Part shown: in pieces, positions 53,069 to 61,103 of the stretch
Position numbering within the stretch: position 1 is the first letter of the stretch
How the letters are laid out: each line of letters opens with the position of its first letter
Source: Parachlamydiales bacterium
Lineage (GTDB): Bacteria > Chlamydiota > Chlamydiia > Chlamydiales > JABDDJ01
Direction: 5' to 3'
Length of the DNA: 64,000 bases
Assembly: GCA_041671045.1 (NCBI GenBank)
Contig: JBAZCF010000004.1
Coordinates: 62,001-126,000, forward strand
Position numbers and translations under genes: made by a program
The notes under the pieces: model-generated
What the model saw: the letters and a program-made list of their open reading frames with translations, nothing else
What the model was told of the DNA's origin: nothing
Databases searched by the model: none

Positions 53069-54538
53069 TTATTCTTGTGTATCCTCATCATCGTCATCGT
53101 CGTCTGAGCCATCATCCGCATCGTTTAATGGTGAAGGAGGACCGCTGCTAGGAATGCGTAAGGGGCCGTCCGAAGTAGCCGGAGGCAGGGCTTTTTCCAG
53201 TTCTTGTTTTTCGGTTTTCTGGACTTTCGGCGGTTCTACGACTTTTTTCTTAGCGTCCTTTTTATCATCTTTTTTCTGACCTTTTACCCCTCCGCCGGGA
53301 GGAACTAACGGGATTTCGATTTCTAATGCTTCTGTCCGTGTAGGGTTATACATTGTTCCCTTCAGTACTTGGCGATCGTCTTTTTTAGATACCCCTTCGA
53401 AAACAAACAATGGTCCAATCAATTGCCGATCAACATAGCGTTGGATTGTAGCAGGATCGGTAAGAAGTTGCCAGCGATTATCTTTAAACAAAAGCCAATC
53501 GTTAGGACGCAATTGTATTCTTTCTTTATTCACTTCAAAGAGGAATTTGGTCAAGGTACGGGCTCCGACAAATTTAAGCGTTTGCTGCAAGGTGCGGGGG
53601 AGCGGGGTGTCGGATGACTTAAGCATATTCAAGACCATTTTACCCTTTCCATTCACATCCCATAGTTCAAAATTGATCAGGCGGGTATCGATTTTTTTTA
53701 CGCACATGATGGGATAGGGTTTAGTTTGCTCTCCGGGTTCGGCATTTTGCCAGCGGTTGTCTTTCCAGATAATGCAGCTTTGTTCGTTGACAAATACAGA
53801 GTAAGCTTCATCCCCCTCGCCAAAGTCGATGCGCTGTTTACCCTTGGTAAAGCCGAATTCCTTTCCGCCGTGCTTGTCAAAGAAAAGGTCTTGTCCATAC
53901 CAACGAGCTTTTTGGCGGGCTAATAATGTGCCGTCCACCCTCCATTTGCCCATCTCCCAGACAGCGCCGCCATAGCGTGCAAATTCCTTTTCTTGCTGCA
54001 TGAATTCGGCGTTTGCTGCGGGTTTGTTTACAATCTGGCCGTCGTCCAACAAAAAAAGCTTAACTTGTGACATCCCGTCATAGGGGGTAACTTCAATCCA
54101 CAGAGGTGTAGGAGCATTATTGGGGGAGAAAATGTATTTTGGCGGTGTGACCATACGGTCAAATGTAAGGTAGATCTTTTCCTGTGGAAGGACGGGGATG
54201 ATTTCCTTGCTATTGACCAGGCTAAAGTGCATGAGAGGAATGTCTTTATCCGCATCAGGGCGCCCATTTTTCCCGTAGTAGTTCAATGCATTTCTTAAAT
54301 TGGGCAGTTGTGTGCTGGGGGGGGTAGTTTTAAGGTCGAGAAGGCCTGTATTGATCCGAGTATAATTTTCAATGGGCAGTTCAAAAGTGTTCTTAGGGAG
54401 TTGGCGCTGTGCTGCTGCAGGGATGACGGGTTCAATAGAGCTAGGTCTGGCGAGGGCGACAATCCCTGCTGCAATCAGGCAGAGAGCGCATAAAATTGCA
54501 ATGCTAATGCTAAACCAATTAAGCCACTTTTTTGCCAT
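53069..54538 (-). CDS. Membrane-anchored protein heading the type II secretion operon (GspC-like position)
   Basis: 489 residues. A single N-terminal membrane helix (about 8-30, SISIAILCALCLIAAGIVALA) is followed by a large exported domain of mostly strand character. The C-terminal tail is low complexity: Lys-rich (GQKKDDKKDAKKK), then Pro-rich and finally Asp-rich (DDDDDDEDTQE). The position upstream of gspD and topology match the bitopic GspC, which links inner-membrane parts to the secretin, but no HR or PDZ domain is recognisable. Chlamydial gsp loci carry a similar unassigned gene here. First gene of the operon. Confidence 0.7.
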   Translation of the reverse strand: MAKKWLNWFSISIAILCALCLIAAGIVALARPSSIEPVIPAAAQRQLPKNTFELPIENYTRINTGLLDLKTTPPSTQLPNLRNALNYYGKNGRPDADKDIPLMHFSLVNSKEIIPVLPQEKIYLTFDRMVTPPKYIFSPNNAPTPLWIEVTPYDGMSQVKLFLLDDGQIVNKPAANAEFMQQEKEFARYGGAVWEMGKWRVDGTLLARQKARWYGQDLFFDKHGGKEFGFTKGKQRIDFGEGDEAYSVFVNEQSCIIWKDNRWQNAEPGEQTKPYPIMCVKKIDTRLINFELWDVNGKGKMVLNMLKSSDTPLPRTLQQTLKFVGARTLTKFLFEVNKERIQLRPNDWLLFKDNRWQLLTDPATIQRYVDRQLIGPLFVFEGVSKKDDRQVLKGTMYNPTRTEALEIEIPLVPPGGGVKGQKKDDKKDAKKKVVEPPKVQKTEKQELEKALPPATSDGPLRIPSSGPPSPLNDADDGSDDDDDDEDTQE

Positions 54539-54654
54539 GGACTCTGATCGTAATCTATAAATACTGAGACTATTAACTTAGCATACATTCACAATTTAAG
54601 CGTAAGACAAATCACCTAGCCTTTTGTGCCCAAATATATATCGGGTAAGTGGTT

Positions 54655-54681
54655 AATTTGTTAGGTATTCCCTAGCAAATT
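54655..54681. promoter_or_regulatory. Short hairpin between the secretion operon and the next gene
   Basis: AATTTGTTAGG (54655-54665) and CCTAGCAAATT (54671-54681) form an 11-bp stem with one T-G pair and a 5-nt loop. It lies in the divergent gap about 120 bp from the secretion operon start and about 130 bp before the 135-residue gene. Could be an operator. Confidence 0.3.
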
Positions 54682-54810
54682 TAAAAAGTTGAGACAGCTT
54701 GAGGCAAAGGATTAGGACGTAATCACGGGTTTAAGTTGAAAAAACAAATAATATTTTGTAATCTGATTTTTTATAGACACAATATGCTACGTATCAAAGG
54801 AGTGCTTATA

Positions 54811-55218
54811 ATGACCTCTAACGATCCTAACCAGTCACCTGAAAAAGAGAAGCCTACACTAGGTGAAAAATTTAAGAAAATTACTGACCAGAGTAATATA
54901 GACAGCTTTGCAGCTTATGCAAAAACACATACACGAGAAATGTCAGCCTATGTGCTGCTAGTATTGGGAATCCTTTTCCTATTCATTTTCCCTGTATTAG
55001 GCGAGGCTTTGATTGGAATTGTAGCGGCGATTTTTTTCGGAAAAGAGCTTTTAGATCTTTTCTTGAACTATAATAGATACATGGCTCAATGGGGCTTAGA
55101 AAAAAGCATCGTCGTCATTGGCGTACTGCTTGCCTTTTTCATTAAAGCGCCTATTATTTTTATAGCAGCGGGGTTTACGCTAGGATTAAAGCATCTTTTC
55201 GAAGCTGGAAATTCCTAA
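54811..55218 (+). CDS. Small membrane protein of unknown function
   Basis: 135 residues from the ATG at 54811, preceded by AAGGAG with 8-nt spacing; the longer in-frame upstream start at 54736 lacks this. A polar N-terminus (SNDPNQSPEKEKPTLGEK) is followed by two to three membrane helices (AYVLLVLGILFLFIFPVLG, GIVAAIFFGKELL, SIVVIGVLLAFFIKAPIIF). No family recognised. Convergent with the gamma-glutamylcyclotransferase-like gene (4 bp apart). Confidence 0.65.
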   Translation: MTSNDPNQSPEKEKPTLGEKFKKITDQSNIDSFAAYAKTHTREMSAYVLLVLGILFLFIFPVLGEALIGIVAAIFFGKELLDLFLNYNRYMAQWGLEKSIVVIGVLLAFFIKAPIIFIAAGFTLGLKHLFEAGNS

Positions 55219-55222
55219 ATTT

Positions 55223-56011
55223 CTAGTATTTCTTATCACATAGAAGGTCGGTAAAGGTTTCCTCATCCCAGTCTTTGACGAGTGTGGTACCATCCGCCAT
55301 GTATGTCGTTTCATTTAAGAAGTCTAGGAATTCGTCGCTTAAAGTTTGCGCTCCCTCTCTAACGGCATGAAGATATCCTCTTACAGGATAGAAACTTGTG
55401 CTGGTATAGAGAATGTTTTGTCTTAATTCTGTAGGTGCGATAAAGCTATAGGCGATTTCAGTTTTAGGTTCGGGATTGCCTGAGACAAAGTCTTCCCATG
55501 AAATGACGATGAGGGGGACGAGATCGTACCCTTTTTCTCTATCAACCAGTTTTGCTAGATCTTCTGCCGTGACTTCCATCACCACGCCATTTATCATCGA
55601 GTTGATTGTAGGGGTAGGTGTAATGTTCAGCATGGCCTTTTCTTTCTCATTTTGATCAGCTCCCCAATGGGCAGTTTGACGGGCCTTATAATTAAAAATC
55701 CTTTTCATACCGAATGTAACTACCGGCCGCATTGATTCTAGTGCTTCTGCGCTGACGCTGCGGCTAGCAGATTGAGAGTTTATTAGGCTGCCATAACCAA
55801 AAATAAGGATTTTATCCTTTGGATAGAGCTCTTTTAGAGAATGAAAATCACTATTAGGGTATTTCAATACCGGATATTTAGCCATTTTAGATAAATGGGG
55901 AACAATGTTATCCATGATGACTTCTTTATTTGCATCATAGGGCGATGAGAGTGAATTTGCAAATAGAGAATGCGAAAAAAGTATTATAAGAATAATGAAC
56001 AAATTATACAT
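55223..56011 (-). CDS. Exported gamma-glutamylcyclotransferase-like protein
   Basis: 262 residues. A signal peptide covers about 1-20 (LFIILIILFSHSLFANS). The cyclotransferase fold is shown by IFGYGSLINSQSA (the YGSL substrate loop, about 72-84), INGVVMEVTAEDLAKLVDREKGYDL (shortened pattern) with the candidate catalytic Glu in DREKGY, and the YPVRGYL segment. Family enzymes form 5-oxoproline from gamma-glutamyl groups. An exported version is unusual for this family and may act on peptides outside the cytoplasm. Single gene. Confidence 0.75.
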   Translation of the reverse strand: MYNLFIILIILFSHSLFANSLSSPYDANKEVIMDNIVPHLSKMAKYPVLKYPNSDFHSLKELYPKDKILIFGYGSLINSQSASRSVSAEALESMRPVVTFGMKRIFNYKARQTAHWGADQNEKEKAMLNITPTPTINSMINGVVMEVTAEDLAKLVDREKGYDLVPLIVISWEDFVSGNPEPKTEIAYSFIAPTELRQNILYTSTSFYPVRGYLHAVREGAQTLSDEFLDFLNETTYMADGTTLVKDWDEETFTDLLCDKKY

Positions 56012-56189
56012 TATTTAACCAAATTATTTATAAGTTAATAATAGTATAGTATTAAATATGTTAATTGTCAATTTAACGTGTAATAACAGAGTGTAATTTA
56101 TAGTATTATTGTTTTGAGTTTTATGGATCTTGATTTTCGTTGTCTAACAATCTATAAATACCAACTAATAAATTTTTAGGGATTAAAAA

Positions 56190-56558
56190 ATGCGTATTGC
56201 ACAATACACGGGTGCACGCTACCTCACTTGTAGGGTTTTTTATTTCTCCAACGATATAGAAGATGCAGAGGATCTTAGTTACAGAAAGCTGACGCTGATA
56301 AAGATATTTCAATTCAGCATGACTTTAAAAAAAATTGAAGAGGGCTTTAGTCAACAGCTGGTATTGATTGCCTTATTAAATAAAGCCACCTGTGAAAAAC
56401 TTAAAACAGGATATGATTCCATTGAGCTGTCAGCATACGATATTAGACTGAATAGAAGAACAAAAATTGTTGCGAAATTGGATGAACGCATATTGTCATT
56501 CCAAACTCCCCCAAGGGTTAGCTATTTCTCACATAGGGCCTGCGGCATTGCTTTTTAG
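56190..56558 (+). CDS. Short hypothetical protein, uncertain
   Basis: 122 residues, not recognised. It has an AGGGA-like site before the ATG and a plausible composition (Leu, Ile, Lys, Arg) but no motif or membrane segment. Its 3' end overlaps the convergent one-domain DUF4864-like gene by 41 bp. It could be a small gene or a chance frame. Confidence 0.35.
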   Translation: MRIAQYTGARYLTCRVFYFSNDIEDAEDLSYRKLTLIKIFQFSMTLKKIEEGFSQQLVLIALLNKATCEKLKTGYDSIELSAYDIRLNRRTKIVAKLDERILSFQTPPRVSYFSHRACGIAF

Positions 56559-57009
56559 ATTGTTCCATGGGTTCAGCTACAAGAGTCTTTTGCTGAGCAT
56601 AGGGGGCTGCCTTCATAGTCTGTATGACCCAATGTCCATCTTCAATGATAATAGAATAGTGGACACTTAAAGTGGGTAGTCCATACTTATCATGCAATGT
56701 CCCTTCCCAAACTGCAGCGCACGTTTCAAAGGATATGGCTTGGAGGCATATGCCTTCAAAAGTTGTAAATTCCGGCAAGGACTTAACCATTTCAATGAAT
56801 TTAATAAGTGAAGTATTGGCTTTAAATTCTTGGCTGGTCATTTTACGGTATGCCGTCAATATATCCCCTTTTTGCAGCGTTTTAAGATGGGTTGTAGCTG
56901 TTTCTAAGACACTTATCGTAGTGAAGTTGCGGCTGCTTGAAAACGCTTGTCCTTGAAGTGAAAGAGAAAGGCTGAGAAAAAGAAAAACCAAGAACTTTCC
57001 AACCATCAT
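56518..57009 (-). CDS. Exported single-domain DUF4864/NTF2-like protein
   Basis: 163 residues. A signal peptide covers about 1-22 (FLVFLFLSLSLSLQGQAFS). The mature part is one copy of the domain repeated six times in the neighbouring protein: LKTLQKGDILTAYRKMTSQEF, then LIKFIEMVKSLPEF, strands, and the ending DGHWVIQTMK. The pattern (helix, TS-x-x-F, helix, W-x-I at the end) fits the NTF2-like/DUF4864 fold. Its ATG overlaps the upstream gene's stop (ATGA), so it is the second gene of a coupled pair. Function unknown. Confidence 0.75.
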   Translation of the reverse strand: MMVGKFLVFLFLSLSLSLQGQAFSSSRNFTTISVLETATTHLKTLQKGDILTAYRKMTSQEFKANTSLIKFIEMVKSLPEFTTFEGICLQAISFETCAAVWEGTLHDKYGLPTLSVHYSIIIEDGHWVIQTMKAAPYAQQKTLVAEPMEQSKKQCRRPYVRNS

Positions 57010-59939
57010 TGAATCCTGAATGTATACGTTTTTGTCGCGCCGTTGTCTGCATTTGCTGTTACTTCATAGATGCCATCGGGCCAGCCATCAGTTGGAGATG
57101 CAAAAATGAAGGAGAGGGTGCTGGTGCCATCATGGCGGATGTTCGATCGGATTTCAGGGATAGTAGTGCCGCTTTTGAGATGCTTGAAATTGAGAGTAAC
57201 GAGATCGCCTTTAGCAGCATTTTCCACGAATAGGTTGAAGTAGATATTCTTACTGTTTTTAGGGAGAAGCAGAGTCGACTGTTGGATTAATCCGTCATCG
57301 TTGACGCTGTTGCCGAAAGCACCATTTGAGAAGCTAAGCTGGGATGTGCTTGTAATTACAGTAGGTTTATTAGATGAATTATCTGGAATCGGAGCCAAGC
57401 GTATGGGCTGTGATTGTTTGTCTTTCACAGTATTTTTAGCGAGACCTTTAGGCGGGGCAGTATAATCCTGAATTTGAATGTTTAGGATTTTCCATTGATT
57501 GTTCTCCTTAACCAAATCGTAGATAGCAGTCGCTTGCTCGCCTTGTTTAGATGACAAGGTGACAATAAATGAGCCGCTTTCTGCGCCGCTTTCCCTTGTC
57601 TGAATGGAATAGTTGGAATTGCTTACAAAAACCGGATAGCTGTTGATGAAGTCATTGTATTCTTGAAGATTGGTCAACTTCTGGAATGATTTTGAAGTCA
57701 GATCAAAATATGAGCGGTTAACTTCACCCGTAGTGATCAAATAGAGCTGCAGTTGGATAGGGTATTCTATGGAGGAAGGGTTTAAGTTTTCAGGTGGAAG
57801 TGGATTGGGTTTTGCCGTAATGGGAATCCCGGTAGGGGAGTCTGAAGGATTTGTTGTGCCTGAAATATTTAAGCCCTGGATCTTCCATTGTCCATCTTCA
57901 TAGATGAGGGTAAAGTCCATGATAGCAGTTCCATAAGGGCTAGAGAACTTTGCCGAGACCAAACCGTTATCCCCGTTAAAGGTAGGTTTAGAAAAAGAAG
58001 CTGTTCCCTGGCTGACAGCAGGCAGACGCTGCATGACTTTGCGGAACTGATCGTAGGGTGTCACCTTTTGGAAGCTTTTCGTGGTGTAGTATTGGTATGC
58101 TGCAGAATAGTCGCTGTGGCGCACACTTCCTAAGAGTTGCTGTACGGGAGGGAGAAGGTCTGCAGGTTCATATTCCGAGCGAGGTAGGCGTTTAGGCTTG
58201 TCCGATAGAGGAGGTACTACTGGGTTAGCTGTAGAAGGGTTTGCTGTAGCTGTAGGGGAAGTTGAAGGTGTGGAAGGCGCAGCCGGTTTTTCTTGTTTTG
58301 GAGCTTGTGAATCAACTTTGGAAGGCATTGTTAAAATTTTTGGAACATTGATGTCGATGGCTAAGATCTTCCATTGGTTATTTTCTTTGATCAAGAGAAA
58401 GTTAACTACTGTAGTAGAGTTATTTGCGGCCAGTTCTGCGTTGATCGTAGCGTAGATATTTTTTATTTCAAGAAGATTTATTTTGGGTGATGAGGTCGCT
58501 AATATGGGATAGGTTTTAACGAAGTTGAGGAAAGTGTCATAGGAATTAGCATTTTTGAATCCTTCTGAAGTGTAGGAGCGGTAAGCCATCGTCGGGTCGC
58601 CCACTCGTAGAGATTTAAACCATTGGTCTACGGAATAAATGGAGTTATTCGAATCTTCAGGGGTAGGAATTTGCTTTTGAGGTTCAGAAGTGATTATTGA
58701 AGGGGCTGCAGGGGCAGGAACAGCTACAGGCAAAGGTTTAGGAACTAAATCTGCTGGAGCTACTTCAGCGATAAGTTCATGTGAAGAGAGGGTTTTTTCT
58801 TTATTCGCCCAAAGCCTATTCGGTGTGGAGGCAACTTCAAGGGAGTCAATTTTCCAAGCCCCGCTTTCTCTGCGCATCGACACCTTAAGCAACACTGCAT
58901 TTGTGGCATCTTGAAGATTAACCTTAAAAACAGCCATGCCATCCGTTACTAAGCTTTGATAATATTCAGGTTGTCCGAATTTTATAGAGGGGTTGTCGCT
59001 GATAAGTTTACGGAAGTCCTCTAAAGAGGTAAATGAGCGAAAGGACTTGGAGGTTGACTGGTAGTAGGCTTTAGCAATATTGTTTTCTTTTAGCGGCTCA
59101 AGCGCTTTCTCAAACAGATCTGCTATTTCTCGGGTGGAGGAGGGGGATTCGCTTGCCTGGTTATTGGGGGGGACGATGACTTTGAGGCTCCAGATTTTCC
59201 ATTCACCCTTAGAACGCTTCATCCTATATTCTATCGGGGTTTCAATGACGCCTTGATAGAGTTTCAGCGTTAAGCGCCCTTCATTTCCGTCTATATCTTC
59301 GTTGATGAATTCTTTTTTTGTATAGTTTGTGAGGATGGGGTTTTCATCCACGAAGCGTTCAAAATCCTTAAAAGAGGTAGTCCTTTGAAATTCATCTGAG
59401 ACAAGATTATAGTAAGCTTTATGGACATTTTTGTGTTTGATGGCGGCTAACTGGTTTTCCACCGGTTTGCGAATCTCTTCTAGATCATTGTTTACTTGAG
59501 AAGTTTGTGGCAGCACATCGAGCAAAGTGATGGTATCGATCTTCCATTTGCCGTTTTCTTTAATGATTTTGTACTCTAATGAAGTGGAATCTCCATTTTT
59601 AGCTAAGAGCTGACCTTGCAGGGTGACTTCATTATTTTTCTTTTCCGTGATGTTCAGCTTTAAATCGGGGTTTTTGCGGAAAATAGGATGTAGATTTAAA
59701 AAGTTCTTAAAGGCGTTCAGTGAGGCTGCAGCTTGGAAGTCTTCTGAAGTGTAGTCCAAATAAGCCCTGCTTTCATTGCCTTCCGATATGGCTTCTAATT
59801 GCTTTATTGCAGGTTTTGCAGGGTCTTCCCGTAAGAAAAGATACATTCCTGCGAGGAGTACCAAGAATCCTAAGAGAGTCCACAGGGCATAATTGTAGAT
59901 ATGCTTTCTATATGGCGATGTATCAGATGAGTCCATCAT
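57006..59939 (-). CDS. Membrane-anchored protein with six repeated DUF4864/NTF2-like domains
   Basis: 977 residues. A membrane helix lies near 15-31 (LWTLLGFLVLLAGMYLF). Then come six repeats of about 100-130 residues, each with a first helix ending in A-Y-x-x-x-T/S-S-x-x-F (for example SRAYLDYTSEDFQ, MAYRSYTSEGFKN, RSYFDLTSKSFQ), a second helix with F-x-x-F/Y and a P (NAFKNFLNLHPIF), and a closing strand with W-K-I. Pro/Ser-rich linkers separate them. A C-terminal beta domain (about 860-977, TSQLSFSNGAFGN) follows. Probably an exported binding array; ligand unknown. Coupled to the one-domain relative downstream. Confidence 0.8.
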   Translation of the reverse strand: MMDSSDTSPYRKHIYNYALWTLLGFLVLLAGMYLFLREDPAKPAIKQLEAISEGNESRAYLDYTSEDFQAAASLNAFKNFLNLHPIFRKNPDLKLNITEKKNNEVTLQGQLLAKNGDSTSLEYKIIKENGKWKIDTITLLDVLPQTSQVNNDLEEIRKPVENQLAAIKHKNVHKAYYNLVSDEFQRTTSFKDFERFVDENPILTNYTKKEFINEDIDGNEGRLTLKLYQGVIETPIEYRMKRSKGEWKIWSLKVIVPPNNQASESPSSTREIADLFEKALEPLKENNIAKAYYQSTSKSFRSFTSLEDFRKLISDNPSIKFGQPEYYQSLVTDGMAVFKVNLQDATNAVLLKVSMRRESGAWKIDSLEVASTPNRLWANKEKTLSSHELIAEVAPADLVPKPLPVAVPAPAAPSIITSEPQKQIPTPEDSNNSIYSVDQWFKSLRVGDPTMAYRSYTSEGFKNANSYDTFLNFVKTYPILATSSPKINLLEIKNIYATINAELAANNSTTVVNFLLIKENNQWKILAIDINVPKILTMPSKVDSQAPKQEKPAAPSTPSTSPTATANPSTANPVVPPLSDKPKRLPRSEYEPADLLPPVQQLLGSVRHSDYSAAYQYYTTKSFQKVTPYDQFRKVMQRLPAVSQGTASFSKPTFNGDNGLVSAKFSSPYGTAIMDFTLIYEDGQWKIQGLNISGTTNPSDSPTGIPITAKPNPLPPENLNPSSIEYPIQLQLYLITTGEVNRSYFDLTSKSFQKLTNLQEYNDFINSYPVFVSNSNYSIQTRESGAESGSFIVTLSSKQGEQATAIYDLVKENNQWKILNIQIQDYTAPPKGLAKNTVKDKQSQPIRLAPIPDNSSNKPTVITSTSQLSFSNGAFGNSVNDDGLIQQSTLLLPKNSKNIYFNLFVENAAKGDLVTLNFKHLKSGTTIPEIRSNIRHDGTSTLSFIFASPTDGWPDGIYEVTANADNGATKTYTFRIQ

Positions 59940-60000
59940 GCTTCCGTTTTTTAGGTCTTGAGTTAAAACAATATGAGAATATAAAAATTTTTATAATTTC

Positions 60001-61008
60001 TCAATGACTACCATAATATGTGATCAATGATGCGGCAATTGCACAGTCAATATGGCAAAGTTGCCGGTACACTTCCAATCCTTTTGCATTTGCTCCCAAT
60101 TGAAAATATAATGTTCCCAATCGATGAAGGGTCTCTCTGTCGCTAGGGGAAAGGCGTAATAGAGCTTCGCACGTATGAATTTCTTCCAAGGGCAGCTTTA
60201 AGTCCTTGTAGCTAAGAGCAAGCTGTGCCAAAACCCAGGGATCGTCCGGAGCATAACTACTGATAATTTTAAATTCTTCAATAGCTCTTTCCGTAGCACG
60301 CCTATATTTTTTAGAGATTTCTTCCGTGTAGATTCTCCGATCAATCCATCGCCTCTCTTCCTCTTGATTTTCTTCCTGCGGGTTTTTATAAAGCCTGGAA
60401 AGCAGTACATAGCCGTTAGCTAGCTGGCTATGATAAGTCAAATTGATAGGATCGGTTTTAACAAGCTGCAGATATTCGGATAAAGAGGCCTGAAGAAGGA
60501 CTTCGCGCGCGAGAAAAAGATCGTGCTGGAAGAAAAAACAACTTATGTTTTCCGCTAGCGAGGTTAAAGATTTCGGGAGAAATTTTGGCGAAAAGAAATT
60601 GTATTCAATATCCTGTAGGCAGTCTGAAAAAATAGCGTAGGCTAGGCCCAATGTTGCGTGAAACTCTTCTTTAGGAAATTTATTCTCTAAGGCTTGATGG
60701 CAGGACAGCCCGAATTGTTCGACAAGCAAGATATAATCATCTGCCTTGTGAAGGTGGATATATCTGCGTAGAATATATCCTGCGACAAATGAGAGCAAAA
60801 ATGTGCTTAAAGTGAGTGCCGTGAAAAGAGGGGAAACCCATACAGTCAGAGAGGCGATGAGGGCTACACCCAACAGTGCAGTGAGAACATACATCCCGTT
60901 CAGCCATAGAAAATGGTGGACAGCAGTTTTTTTAATGTTCTGTACGAAAGTATCGATAAGGGCGCGAAGCTGCTGTTCCAACTGTTCAGAATCAACCAAG
61001 AAAGGCAT
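60001..61008 (-). CDS. Membrane protein with TPR-like C-terminus
   Basis: 335 residues. Two membrane helices lie near 38-82 (MYVLTALLGVALIASLTVW and LTLSTFLLSFVAGYIL). The rest is helical and includes a TPR-like tail (DPWVLAQLALSYKDLKLPLEE, then SDRETLHRLGTLYFQLGANA). Not assigned to a family. Same strand as and 61 bp upstream of the six-domain gene, so one operon is possible; divergent from the TPR lipoprotein. Confidence 0.65.
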   Translation of the reverse strand: MPFLVDSEQLEQQLRALIDTFVQNIKKTAVHHFLWLNGMYVLTALLGVALIASLTVWVSPLFTALTLSTFLLSFVAGYILRRYIHLHKADDYILLVEQFGLSCHQALENKFPKEEFHATLGLAYAIFSDCLQDIEYNFFSPKFLPKSLTSLAENISCFFFQHDLFLAREVLLQASLSEYLQLVKTDPINLTYHSQLANGYVLLSRLYKNPQEENQEEERRWIDRRIYTEEISKKYRRATERAIEEFKIISSYAPDDPWVLAQLALSYKDLKLPLEEIHTCEALLRLSPSDRETLHRLGTLYFQLGANAKGLEVYRQLCHIDCAIAASLITYYGSH

Positions 61009-61103
61009 GGACTATTCCTTTAAACCATTTAGAGTTATGACACTCACTAGAAAGCTGGAATATAACTTATCGCTTGTTTGTAAGAAAGATACATTCCTAT
61101 ATA

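Noticed and set aside
59973..60002. AT-rich palindrome between the 335-residue gene and the six-domain gene
   Set aside because: Imperfect, bulged and AT-only in the centre; no T-tract of use on the minus strand.
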